Origin: Chloroflexota bacterium
Lineage (GTDB): Bacteria; Chloroflexota; Anaerolineae; Anaerolineales; Villigracilaceae
Length of the DNA: 64,000 nt
Direction of reading: 5' to 3'
NCBI GenBank assembly: GCA_019873735.1
Contig: JAIOAQ010000002.1
Span: forward strand, 1 to 64,000
Shown here: positions 33,440-43,609 of the stretch, piece after piece
How the letters are laid out: each line of letters begins with the position of its first letter
Position numbering within the stretch: position 1 is the first letter of the stretch
The notes under the pieces: generated by a model
The model's input: the letters and a program-made list of their open reading frames with translations, nothing else
Databases searched by the model: none
What the model was told of the DNA's origin: nothing
Made by a program: the position numbers and the translations under genes

Positions 33440-36328
33440 TTACGGCTGTAAAGGCGTGTTCCAGGCGGCGACCAGATCGGCAAGCGGGAGGACAAAAAGC
33501 AAATCATTGTTGTTCACTTTCAAGAAAGGATCTGTAATTATCTTGGCTACACGCAAAAAGGGCAGCCCGGTGAACTGACGCTCAAAGGCCGGCACCTGCG
33601 CCGGTTCGACCTCCACCAACAGGCAGCCGGTCGTCTCGCCGAATAAGAGGCGCGCCGGATCGCCGGGCGGCAGCGTCAGGTCGAGGCCGAGCCGTCCGCC
33701 GATGCACATCTCCGCCGCCGCAACCGCCAGCCCGCCCTCCGACAAATCGTGGGCCGAACGGACGAGTCCGGCAGTCACCGCTGCATGGAGAGCCGCATAA
33801 ACGCGCGGCGTGATTTCGGCCACCAGCGGCACGGCCTCTTCACCGCCGGAGGAATGGCCGCCTTCGCTCACCAAATGGAAGTGGCTGCCGCCGAAGGTCG
33901 GGTCAAACGCGCCGACCAGATACAACCAATTGCCGGCCGCCTTCAAGTCCATCGTGAGGGCGTCGGTTACATCGGCCATGACGCCGATAGACGAGATGAG
34001 CAGCGTCGGCGGGATGGCGTGACGCTGCCCATCGGCGCCGAGATACTCGTTGTTGAGCGAATCTTTGCCGGAAATGAAGGGCGTCCCGAAGAGCAAAGCG
34101 GCGTCATGGCAGCCGCGCGCCGCCTGGACCAGCGCGCCGAGCGTTTCGGGCCGCAAGGGGTCGCCCCAGCAGAAATTGTCGAGCAGGGCAATCCGCGCCG
34201 GGTCCGCGCCCACCGCAATCAGGTTGCGGACCGCCTCGTCCACCACCGCCATCGCCATGCGGTAGGGATCGCGCTTGCCGTACTCCGGATTGATTCCGTT
34301 GGCCAGGGCGATTCCGGCCCGCCCTTTGGCCCCCAGCGGCCGCAAGACGCAGGCGTCTGACGGGGCATCCATCTGGACGCCGGTCAACGGTTTGATCACC
34401 GTCCCCCCCTGCACTTCGTGGTCATAGATGCGGATGATGGCCGATTTCGAGGCAATGTTCGGGTGAGCAAGCAGCCTGAGCAAAATGGAGGCACAATCTA
34501 CTTTTGGGTGCTGCTCACCGGCTTGCAGCCCCGATTCCCGCCGCTCTCCAATCACGGCGGTCAGGCGGCGCTGCGGCAGGCCGTGGTGCAGAAATTCGTT
34601 CTCCAGGTCGAGCACCACCCGGCCATGATAACGAACGACCAGCCGGCCCGTGCCGGTGAACTCGCCGATATCCATCCAGTCCACGTTGTGCAGGGCGCAC
34701 AATTCCTGCAAGGCCGGCAGATTTTCGGGCGGGACGGCCAGCACCATGCGTTCCTGAGCCTCGGAAAGCCAGATTTCCCAGGGCGCCAGGCCGGGGTACT
34801 TGAGACGGACATGGGCCAGTTCGACTTCACAACCGATTTGCGAGGCCATCTCGCCGACCGCCGAGGATAAACCGCCCGCGCCGCAATCGGTGATGGCTGT
34901 GTAGAGGCGGCGGTCGCGGGCCGGCAAGATGACGTCCACCAGGCCTTTCTCGACGATCGGGTTGCCGATCTGGACCGAGGAGCCGGACACCTCGCCCGTT
35001 TGGGCGTCCATGGTCATCGAGGAGAACGTCGCCCCGCGCAGGCCATCGCGCCCGGTGCCGCCGCCGAGGACGACGACGCGGTCGCCGCGCCGCGGCGTGC
35101 GGACGTGCAGCCCGCGCGGCGCAATCCCCACCGTCCCACAGAAGACGAGCGGGTTGGCGGCATAGCCCCGGTCAAACAGAATCGCTCCGTTGACGGTGGG
35201 GATGCCCATCTTGTTGCCGTAATCCTGCACGCCGGCCGCCACGCCCGAGAGGACGCGGCGCGGATGCAGCACGCCGGCAGGCAATTCATCGAAGGAGGCG
35301 TCTTGCATGCCAAAGCACAGCACGTCGGTGTTGGCAATCGGCTTGTGCGAGACGCCCAGCACATCGCGAATCACCCCGCCGACGCCGGTGTTGGCCCCGC
35401 CGAAGGGTTCGATCGCCGAGGGATGATTGTGGGTCTCCACCTTGAAAGAGACCTCGTTTTCCCCATCCAGGTCAATGATGCCGGCATTGTCAACGAAGGC
35501 GGACAACACCCACGGCGCGGCAATTTTTTCGGTCGCGGCGCGGATGAAGGTCTTGAAAAGAGCGTCCACCGCGTAGCGCCGGCCGGCATCTTCGACCTCG
35601 ATCAGCGCTTTGAAGGTCTTGTGGACGCAATGTTCAGACCAGGTCTGGGCGATGGTTTCGAATTCGACATCGGTCAAATCGCGGCCCTCGCGCTCACAAT
35701 AGGCGCGGATAGCCCGCATCTCATTCAGGTCAAGGGCGGCGCGGCGCTCGGCAGAAAGCGCCAGCAAAGCCTCATCCCCCAGGCCGCGCAGGCGGAGAAC
35801 CTCCACTTCGTCGCTGGAGGCCGCCTCGATGGGGAAAATCGGCTCGATCTCGCCGCGCGCCCAGCGCTGGATGACGGCATTGGCAAGAAGACGCTCGACC
35901 AGGACTTCGAGCGCCGCATCGTCAACCTGGGCGGAGGGTTCGAAATGGAGCAGGTAGCGGAAACCGGTCGCAGCATGGCGGACGCCCGCCCAGCCCAGTT
36001 GGTGGGCAGCGCGGACGATTTCATCCGCCACCGGGTCGGTCACGCCCGGGCGCAGGGCAACCTCGATCGTGACCGCGCCAGGCGGCGGTTCAGCCGCGCC
36101 AGTCGGCAGCGCGGCCCATTCGACCGATTGGGTCAGCGGGTCAATTAAAAGCGAGAGGGCCAACTGCTGACATTCGTCTGGAGACAGTTGGCCCTCGATG
36201 AAATAGAGGTCTTGTGGTTCAATGCGGATGAGGTTATCAAAGCCCAAAGCGCGCGCATCTGACAATAGAGATGCCGCCCGCGGGTTGTCTGGCAAGGCGG
36301 GGCAAACCAAAAAACGATAGAAAGGCAT
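33440..36328 (-). CDS. purL: FGAM synthase PurL with fused N-terminal PurS-like domains
   Basis: 962 residues from ATG 36328, after AGGA; the longer upstream frame has no ribosome site. Residues 1 to about 165 are two ferredoxin-like PurS-type units (FYRFLVCPALPDNPRAASLL, and AVTIEVALRPGVTDPVADEI). The catalytic part follows: TDVEFETIAQTWSEHCVHKTF split here as FETIAQTWSEHCVHK, ETHNHPSAIEPFGGANTGVGG, and later GKDSLNN and SHDLSEGGLAVAAAE-like AHDLSEGGLAVAAAE. There is no glutaminase domain; that is PurQ. The design is intermediate between three-subunit PurSQL and the large single-chain enzyme. First gene of the operon, with a promoter at 36360-36388. Confidence 0.9.
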   Translation of the reverse strand: MPFYRFLVCPALPDNPRAASLLSDARALGFDNLIRIEPQDLYFIEGQLSPDECQQLALSLLIDPLTQSVEWAALPTGAAEPPPGAVTIEVALRPGVTDPVADEIVRAAHQLGWAGVRHAATGFRYLLHFEPSAQVDDAALEVLVERLLANAVIQRWARGEIEPIFPIEAASSDEVEVLRLRGLGDEALLALSAERRAALDLNEMRAIRAYCEREGRDLTDVEFETIAQTWSEHCVHKTFKALIEVEDAGRRYAVDALFKTFIRAATEKIAAPWVLSAFVDNAGIIDLDGENEVSFKVETHNHPSAIEPFGGANTGVGGVIRDVLGVSHKPIANTDVLCFGMQDASFDELPAGVLHPRRVLSGVAAGVQDYGNKMGIPTVNGAILFDRGYAANPLVFCGTVGIAPRGLHVRTPRRGDRVVVLGGGTGRDGLRGATFSSMTMDAQTGEVSGSSVQIGNPIVEKGLVDVILPARDRRLYTAITDCGAGGLSSAVGEMASQIGCEVELAHVRLKYPGLAPWEIWLSEAQERMVLAVPPENLPALQELCALHNVDWMDIGEFTGTGRLVVRYHGRVVLDLENEFLHHGLPQRRLTAVIGERRESGLQAGEQHPKVDCASILLRLLAHPNIASKSAIIRIYDHEVQGGTVIKPLTGVQMDAPSDACVLRPLGAKGRAGIALANGINPEYGKRDPYRMAMAVVDEAVRNLIAVGADPARIALLDNFCWGDPLRPETLGALVQAARGCHDAALLFGTPFISGKDSLNNEYLGADGQRHAIPPTLLISSIGVMADVTDALTMDLKAAGNWLYLVGAFDPTFGGSHFHLVSEGGHSSGGEEAVPLVAEITPRVYAALHAAVTAGLVRSAHDLSEGGLAVAAAEMCIGGRLGLDLTLPPGDPARLLFGETTGCLLVEVEPAQVPAFERQFTGLPFLRVAKIITDPFLKVNNNDLLFVLPLADLVAAWNTPLQP

Positions 36329-36359
36329 GACAATTCCTGAGGGGAAAGATACGGGCGGT

Positions 36360-36388
36360 ATTTTACCCGCTACAGGTTGTCCAGTCAA
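36360..36388 (-). promoter_or_regulatory. Promoter of the purine operon
   Basis: On the minus strand TTGACT (36388-36383) and TAAAAT (36365-36360) are separated by 17 bases, a near-consensus sigma-70 promoter. It lies about 32 bases upstream of the purL start. Confidence 0.7.
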
Positions 36389-36390
36389 GT

Positions 36391-36414
36391 AATTTGTGCG
36401 TTTTTGCACAAATT
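36391..36414. promoter_or_regulatory. Palindrome at the purine operon promoter
   Basis: AATTTGTGC (36391-36399), six-base spacer, GCACAAATT (36406-36414): perfect 9-base arms ending two bases upstream of the -35 box. The TGTGC-N6-GCACA layout resembles CRP/FNR-type sites. No T-run follows the hairpin, so a regulator site is more likely than a terminator. Confidence 0.5.
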
Positions 36415-36447
36415 GTCAGACAAGTGGTAAAACGCCCGCCAAACCGT

Positions 36448-38487
<2,040 letters not shown>

Positions 38488-38709
38488 GAGATGAGAGGGA
38501 GAAAACAGAGAACAGTCGTTCTATTTTACCGCAAAATGACGAAAAAGAACGGGGAAAATCTTAACGCAAAGACGCGAAGGCGCAAAGGAAACGGAAATCT
38601 TCTCGCCGTAAAACCCTGGCGTCTCTGCGCCTTCGCGTTGAAAATGAGCGTTTTTGCAGAAGTAAGTCACGCTTCAAGCGTGACCTTCTCGACAACAGAC
38701 AAAAGCCGC
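38488..38709. repeat. Intergenic inverted repeats upstream of uvrB
   Basis: No gene. TTAACGCAAAGACGCGAAGG (about 38562-38581) has its rough inverse TCTCTGCGCCTTCGCGTTGA near 38622-38641. A word hairpin GTCACGCTTCAAGCGTGAC lies at about 38668-38686. These are dispersed-repeat types. Confidence 0.5.
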
Positions 38710-38719
38710 TCAAAGCGGC
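38701..38719 (-). terminator. Short terminator overlapping the stop of the cyclodeaminase-like gene
   Basis: On the minus strand GCCGCT and AGCGGC pair around a 3-base loop (38719-38705), followed by TTTT. The stop codon is part of the hairpin. The T-run is short, so confidence is moderate. Confidence 0.45.
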
Positions 38720-39684
38720 AGCCAGGTGCCAAGTCCCTTGGCCTGGGCCTGACGGTAAATCTCAGGAGCAACCGCCATGTCGTCCATCGCCAGGCCGAGG
38801 TTGATGGCCAGCGTCCGCTCCTTGTCCGATTGGCGTCCCGGCTTCAAGCCGGCAGCCAGTTCGCCCAGGTCGGCATACGGATCAGGCGTCTGCTGGAAGT
38901 AGCCGATGGACTTGTAGTACTGGAACTGGGCATGGTCATCGGTGGCAATGCGGTCCATCTGGGCCAGCGCCGCGCCGGTCCAGTAGGAATCGAAGTCAAC
39001 GGCTGAACCATAGGCGCCGGGACGCAGCCAGTCTTTCTCAATCGTGGGCGTAGGATGTTTCAGAATCGGGCCGGAGGTCACCACCAGGTCCGATTCGACC
39101 ACCGCCTGTTTCGGTTCTTTGACGCCCACAATCTCAAAGTCAAATTTCTGCCGCATTTCGGCGATGTATTTTTCCTGCACTTCCGGCAGGATGTCATAGG
39201 CGTACACCCTTTTGATGGGGAACAAACAAGCCAGCGCTTCAAGATTGGTACGTCCCTGCACGCCGCAGGCCAGAATGCCCACCACCTCGCTCTGCGGACG
39301 CGCCAGGTATTTGGCCGAAAGCGCCGAAGCCGCCCCCGTGCGCTTGGCCGTAATCCAGGTGCAATCCATCACCGCGTAAGGGATACCGGTCTCAACGTCA
39401 TTCAAAATAAGCAGGCCGGTAATGTAAGGCAAACCGCGCTTGTAATTTTCAGGATAGCCGCTCACCCACTTGATGCCCGCCGAGCGCATGGCCGGGATAT
39501 AGGCTGGCATGGCGTGAATGAAAGCGTCGGGCATGGTGTGAACGCCCGGTTTGGGGGGCATCTCCACCTTGCCGTGACCCTTGTCAATAAAAGCCTTCTC
39601 GAGCAGGTCAATGATCGTCTTCATGGGCAAATCCACGGCCTCGACATCGGCGCGGGACAGATAGAGAATTCGGTTCTCGGACAT
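38710..39684 (-). CDS. Ornithine cyclodeaminase / mu-crystallin family NAD(P)-binding protein
   Basis: 324 residues from ATG 39684, after AAGGAG; the longer upstream frame overlaps the divergent Mut7-C gene. The family includes ornithine cyclodeaminase, alanine dehydrogenase and ketimine reductases. Seen: ILYLSRADVEAVDLPMKTII, KPGVHTMPDAF, GIKWVSGYPENYKRGLPYITGL split by GLLILND, and the Rossmann GILACGVQGRTNLEALA. The specific substrate cannot be told from sequence. Single gene with its own end hairpin. Confidence 0.85.
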   Translation of the reverse strand: MSENRILYLSRADVEAVDLPMKTIIDLLEKAFIDKGHGKVEMPPKPGVHTMPDAFIHAMPAYIPAMRSAGIKWVSGYPENYKRGLPYITGLLILNDVETGIPYAVMDCTWITAKRTGAASALSAKYLARPQSEVVGILACGVQGRTNLEALACLFPIKRVYAYDILPEVQEKYIAEMRQKFDFEIVGVKEPKQAVVESDLVVTSGPILKHPTPTIEKDWLRPGAYGSAVDFDSYWTGAALAQMDRIATDDHAQFQYYKSIGYFQQTPDPYADLGELAAGLKPGRQSDKERTLAINLGLAMDDMAVAPEIYRQAQAKGLGTWLPL

Positions 39685-39780
39685 GGTTTTCTCCTTAGGG
39701 CAAAAAAGTGACTGGGATCTGCTGCCAATTATAGCATTGACAGGCCTGCCCGCCAGCCGTTCTGTTTTATAATGACGGGC

Positions 39781-40521
39781 ATGAAACAAGCCTGGTTCGA
39801 ATTTGATGAGGGGCTGCGCTTCTTCCTCTCGCCGCAAAACCGTCTGGGGACTGTGCGCCTTTCTTTTCGCGGGCCGCAGAGCGCCAAACATCTCATCGAA
39901 TCGTTGGGAGTGCCGCATACTGAAATCGGCCAGGTGCGAATCAACGGCCATAGCGTAAGGCTGGATTATCAGGTTCAAGACGGAGACCGGCTGGAAGTAG
40001 ACTCGATCGCCCCCTGCGGTTCAAGCCCGGACCCCGCGCCGGCTGAGGCCGTCCCCGAGCCTTGCTTTGTCCTGGACGGTCACCTCGGCCGCCTGGCTGC
40101 CTATTTGCGCATGTTGGGCCTCGATTGCCTGTACCGCAGCGATTACACCGACGAGGAACTGACAGATATCAGCGTCAACCAGGGCCGCATTTTACTGACG
40201 CGTGACCGCCGTCTGCTGATGCAAAAGGTCATCAGTCTGGGCTATTGCTTGCGCAGCCTGAATCCCGGCCAGCAACTCGAAGAGGTGGTGCGGCGCTTTG
40301 GTCTGGTGCGCTGGGTGCGGCCCTTTCGGCGTTGTTTACGCTGCAATGCCCTGCTTCAACCGGTCGACAAAGAAGCCATTCTTGAGCGCCTGGAACCGCT
40401 AACCAAAAAATATTTCGACAAATTTCACATCTGCCCCGCCTGCAATCAAATTTACTGGCAAGGCTCACACTACGAGAGGATGCTGAAAATGATTGAGCGG
40501 TTAACCTCCTCCTCAGGTTAA
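39781..40521 (+). CDS. Mut7-C PIN-fold RNase-like protein with N-terminal ubiquitin-like domain
   Basis: 246 residues from ATG 39781. The N-terminal part (about 1-80: WFEFDEGLRFFLSPQNRLGT, VRINGHSVRLDYQVQDGDRLEV) is a ThiS/MoaD-like beta-grasp domain. The C-terminal part is Mut7-[20 protein letters not shown] with the first Asp, YTDEELTDIS, ILLTRDRRLL with a second Asp, then a zinc ribbon (CLRCN and CPACNQIYW). Such proteins are widespread but uncharacterised; an RNA-related nuclease role is predicted from the PIN fold. The last codons form a 12-bp inverted repeat with the following gap. Confidence 0.82.
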   Translation: MKQAWFEFDEGLRFFLSPQNRLGTVRLSFRGPQSAKHLIESLGVPHTEIGQVRINGHSVRLDYQVQDGDRLEVDSIAPCGSSPDPAPAEAVPEPCFVLDGHLGRLAAYLRMLGLDCLYRSDYTDEELTDISVNQGRILLTRDRRLLMQKVISLGYCLRSLNPGQQLEEVVRRFGLVRWVRPFRRCLRCNALLQPVDKEAILERLEPLTKKYFDKFHICPACNQIYWQGSHYERMLKMIERLTSSSG

Positions 40522-40527
40522 CCGCTC
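40495..40527. terminator. Inverted repeat between convergent genes
   Basis: GAGCGGTTAACC (40495-40506) and GGTTAACCGCTC (40516-40527) around a 9-base loop, spanning the stop of the Mut7-C gene and 24 bases from the glnA stop. No T-run follows, so it may be a weak bidirectional terminator or a repeat. Confidence 0.4.
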
Positions 40528-40551
40528 CCAAGCGCAGGTCAAGGCAGTGCT

Positions 40552-41973
40552 CTAAGCGTCAAAGTACAGGCTCATCTCGTAGGGATGGGGGCGATTGCGG
40601 ACAGGGTAATATTCCTGCTCGCGTTTGTAGTCAATCCACTGTTTAATGAGTTCTTCACTAAACACGTCGCCGGCGAGCAAGAACTCGTGGTCGGCTTCCA
40701 ATGCCTCCAGGGCCAGATTGAGCGAAAACGGCAGGGGTTTGATTTTGGCGCGCTCCTCATCGCTCCAGGCGAAGACATTCTGGTCAATCGGGCCAAAGCC
40801 GGCCTCGGTCGGGTCAATCTTGCGCTGGATGCCGTCTAACCCGGCCAACAACTGGGCCGCCAGCGCCAAATAGATGTTGCAGGTTGCATCCGGCGGGCGG
40901 AATTCAATCCGCGCCGAATCGGGGGTGTTGGCATATTTCGGAATCCGCACTGCCGCGCTGCGATTCCCAAGCGAGAAGAAGGCGTTGACCGGGGCTTCAA
41001 AGCCCGGCACAAGGCGGCGGTAGGAATTGGTGCTGGGGTTGGTGATTGCCAGCAAGGCAGGGCCATGGGTCAGCAAACCGCCAATGTAGTATAACGCCTC
41101 GCGGCTCAAACAACCGTAGCCGCTTTTATCATAAAAAACGTTTTTGCCGTTCTTAAACAAATGCTGGTGAAAATGCATGCCCGAACCCGCCTCGCCATAC
41201 AGCGGTTTGGGCATAAAGGTTACCGTCTGCCCATATTTGCGGGCCGTCATTTTCGTCACATACTTGATGAGCATCGTCGCATCACCGGCTGCCACCAAAC
41301 CCATCATGGGCGTCTCAATTTCAGACTGGCCCGGGCCGCCCACTTCATGGTGATGGTATTTCACCGGCACGCCCATCTTCTCAAGGTGCAGGCAAATTTC
41401 AGTGCGCAGGTTATACAACTGGTCTTTAGGCGGAATGGCATGATAGCCGCCATGCAGAGGGATGTAGTGGCCATGACCGTCCTGGCCGCTGTTCCAATCG
41501 GCTTCGCGGCAGGAAATATTGTAAGAGGCCCGATTGACGCCATTATCAAAACTGATGCTGTCAAAAATATAGAATTCAAATTCCGGCCCCCATTTCGACT
41601 CATCGGCAATGCCGGTAGTTTTCATGTATTCTTCGGCACGGATGGCCAAATTGCGCGGGTCGTTCGCAAAAATGGCATGCGTATCGGCCTCGTAAGTCGT
41701 GCAGATGAATGAGAGGGTGGATGCCTCCCAAAACGGGTCATGCGTCGCGGTAGACAGGTCAGGAATCAACACCATGTCCCCGGCCTTGACCGACTTCAGC
41801 CCTACCGCCGAGCCGTCAAAACCTATGCCTTTCTTCATCAACTCCGGCGTGAACTGGCTGGCAGGGACGGTCAAATGATGCCAGCGTCCCCACAGGTCAC
41901 AGAATTTTAAATCAATGACATCAATGTTATACTCATCAACGTACCGCCGCGCCTGCTCAAAAGATTGAAACAT
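40552..41973 (-). CDS. glnA: Glutamine synthetase type I
   Basis: 473 residues from ATG 41973, after GGGAGGC. It makes glutamine from glutamate, ammonia and ATP. Seen: GIGFDGSAVGL, the metal and substrate motifs EFEFYIFD, HHHEVGGPGQSEIE, GSGMHFHQHLFK, NPSTNSYRRLVPGFEAP, and SARIEFRPPDATCNIYLALA. The adenylylation loop with NLYxLP of the GSI-beta class is absent (the region reads AKIKPLPFSLNLALEAL), so control by adenylylation is not supported. A weak promoter (TTGTAA, 17 bases, CAAAAT at 42025-41997) overlaps the end of the upstream gene. Confidence 0.95.
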   Translation of the reverse strand: MFQSFEQARRYVDEYNIDVIDLKFCDLWGRWHHLTVPASQFTPELMKKGIGFDGSAVGLKSVKAGDMVLIPDLSTATHDPFWEASTLSFICTTYEADTHAIFANDPRNLAIRAEEYMKTTGIADESKWGPEFEFYIFDSISFDNGVNRASYNISCREADWNSGQDGHGHYIPLHGGYHAIPPKDQLYNLRTEICLHLEKMGVPVKYHHHEVGGPGQSEIETPMMGLVAAGDATMLIKYVTKMTARKYGQTVTFMPKPLYGEAGSGMHFHQHLFKNGKNVFYDKSGYGCLSREALYYIGGLLTHGPALLAITNPSTNSYRRLVPGFEAPVNAFFSLGNRSAAVRIPKYANTPDSARIEFRPPDATCNIYLALAAQLLAGLDGIQRKIDPTEAGFGPIDQNVFAWSDEERAKIKPLPFSLNLALEALEADHEFLLAGDVFSEELIKQWIDYKREQEYYPVRNRPHPYEMSLYFDA

Positions 41974-42019
41974 GCTGCCTCCCGTAGTGGTGGTGAATTT
42001 TGTCTGATTCTAACAGGTT

Positions 42020-42532
42020 TTACAAACGATGAATTAAATCCTTCAAGGCGCGGCGCTGGCGGTATTTTGGCTCCTGAGCGGGGTATCCAATGGGCAGCAT
42101 GGCCACCGGCCGCTGTCCCTGCGGTGAACCCAAAGCGCGCCAAACCGCATCGTCGTCAAAGGCGCCCACCCAAACACTGCCCAGCCCCAGGGCAGTCGCC
42201 GCCAGCATGGCATAGGTGCAGGCAATGGTCGCATCCTGCAGGCAATACAGGTCCGCCCCTCGGGCGCCATACTTGGCCGACCTGGCCGCATGCGTACAGA
42301 AGACCAAGACTACCGGCGCCTGAGCAACAAAAGCCTGATCCCAGGCGGCGTGCATCAAAGCCGTCCGCTCTTCGGGACGGGTGACCAGGTATACTTCATA
42401 GGCCTGAAGATTGCCCGCCGATGGGGCCAGGTTGATACTTTCCAAAATGCGTTGAAGTTTTTCGTCCTCCACCGCTTGAGGCGTAAAGGCGCGCATGGAA
42501 CAACGTGTTTTGATCAATTCAAAGAAATCCAT
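42020..42532 (-). CDS. Nitroreductase-family flavoprotein
   Basis: 170 residues from ATG 42532, with AGGAGG seven bases upstream. FMN-dependent oxidoreductase of the nitroreductase fold: FFELIKTRCSMRAFTPQAVE (typical N-terminus), LAPSAGNLQAYEVYLV, DATIACTYAMLAATALGLGSVWVGAF (FMN contact region) and PVAMLPIGYPAQEP. It is close to the short family members and is likely NAD(P)H dependent; the physiological acceptor is unknown. It lies 46 bases upstream of glnA and diverges from the YwaF-like gene. Confidence 0.88.
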   Translation of the reverse strand: MDFFELIKTRCSMRAFTPQAVEDEKLQRILESINLAPSAGNLQAYEVYLVTRPEERTALMHAAWDQAFVAQAPVVLVFCTHAARSAKYGARGADLYCLQDATIACTYAMLAATALGLGSVWVGAFDDDAVWRALGSPQGQRPVAMLPIGYPAQEPKYRQRRALKDLIHRL

Positions 42533-42633
42533 AACAACCTCCTCTTTGATTGTACCGCATCGAAAGGCCGAAGGATGGGTTTCAAAATAAGGTATGGCAT
42601 CCCGGCAATCCTTTAATTGGACAGGAGACAAAC

Positions 42634-43371
42634 ATGGAAAACTTTTTCGCAAAAGACTGGAACGGTGCACCTTTTGTCTTTCTTGGCCCGGCGCACCTCT
42701 TCGCCCTGGGACTAATCGTCCTGCTGAACATTGGGCTGGCGCGCTTCAAAAATGCGCCTGAAGGCACGCGCCGCTGGATTGCCCTGACAATGGCGATTGT
42801 CTTGTGGCTGAATGAACTGGGATGGCACATCTGGAACTATGCCGTGGGTCAATGGCGGCTGGACACCATGCTCCCCCTGCACGTCTGCAGTCTGCTGGTG
42901 TGGACCGGCGGTCTTATGCTGTTGACCAAAAACTATACCATTTACGAGTTCTGCTATTTTCTGGGCATTGGCGGCGCCACCCAGGCTTTGATGACTCCCG
43001 ATTTAGGAGTGTATGGCTATCCGCATTACCGCTTTTTCCAGACTTTTATTTCTCACGGACTGATTGTCACAGCCGCCATTTACATGACAGTGGTGGAGGG
43101 CTTCCGCCCGACCTGGAAGTCTTTGCTGCGCGTGGCTGTATTGAGCAATATTTACATGGGAATCGTATTTCTGGTCAACCTGGCTCTGGGAAGCAATTAC
43201 ATGTTCATTAACCACAAACCGCCTACCGCCAGTCTGTTGGATGTGCTGCCCGAATGGCCTGTGTACCTGCTTTACCTGGAAGGAATCGGAGTAGTGGTAT
43301 TTTTGCTGTTGTACCTGCCGTTTGCCGTCAGAGATTGGCGCACTGCCCGCCGGACACAAACAGAAAGTTAG
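42634..43371 (+). CDS. YwaF/TP0381-type integral membrane protein
   Basis: 245 residues from ATG 42634, after AGGAG. About six or seven transmembrane helices. It matches the TIGR02206-type family in layout: LFLGPAHLFALGLIVL-like FVFLGPAHLFALG, WRLDTMLPLHVCSLLVW, PHYRFFQTFISHGLIV and GSNYMFINHKPPTASLLDVL. The function of the family is not established. The stop codon TAG lies inside the 8-bp direct repeat of the MITE-like element inserted at 43373, so the insertion touches the end of the gene. Confidence 0.8.
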   Translation: MENFFAKDWNGAPFVFLGPAHLFALGLIVLLNIGLARFKNAPEGTRRWIALTMAIVLWLNELGWHIWNYAVGQWRLDTMLPLHVCSLLVWTGGLMLLTKNYTIYEFCYFLGIGGATQALMTPDLGVYGYPHYRFFQTFISHGLIVTAAIYMTVVEGFRPTWKSLLRVAVLSNIYMGIVFLVNLALGSNYMFINHKPPTASLLDVLPEWPVYLLYLEGIGVVVFLLLYLPFAVRDWRTARRTQTES

Positions 43372-43372
43372 C

Positions 43373-43431
43373 GTACCCATCCTCCCGCAGGTTTCCAATA
43401 ACCTGCGGGAGGGTTAAGGGCAGGCAATTAC
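43373..43431. mobile_element. MITE-like element copy 3 (59 bp)
   Basis: CCTCCCGCAGGTT and AACCTGCGGGAGG arms around a very short centre, ending GGGCAGGCAATTAC. Perfect 8-bp direct repeats AAGTTAGC flank it (43365-43372 and 43432-43439), a clear target duplication. Confidence 0.78.
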
Positions 43432-43457
43432 AAGTTAGCGCCGGAGAAGCGACAAAC

Positions 43458-43493
43458 AAAACTGTCCGACAGGTCTCCCTGCCGGACAGTTTT
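43458..43493. terminator. Bidirectional terminator between the YwaF-like gene and ileS
   Basis: AAAACTGTCCG (43458-43468) pairs with CGGACAGTTTT (43483-43493); further pairing of CAGG/CCTG extends the stem. A-run on one side and T-run on the other allow termination of both convergent genes. Confidence 0.75.
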
Positions 43494-43517
43494 CAATTCG
43501 GGCGGCAAACGCAGCGT

Positions 43518-43592
43518 ATGAAACAGGATATACAGGATAAACGGGATTTTTTGCGCACCTCAATCGTTCATCCTGCCTATCCTGTTCAAAAG
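43518..43592. repeat. Dispersed inverted repeat near the ileS end
   Basis: GAAACAGGATATACAGGATA at about 43519 is inverted as ATCCTGCCTATCCTGTTC at about 43571-43588. No coding function is seen; it resembles a dispersed repeat. Confidence 0.45.
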
Positions 43593-43609
43593 GGCAGATG
43601 GTTACCGGG

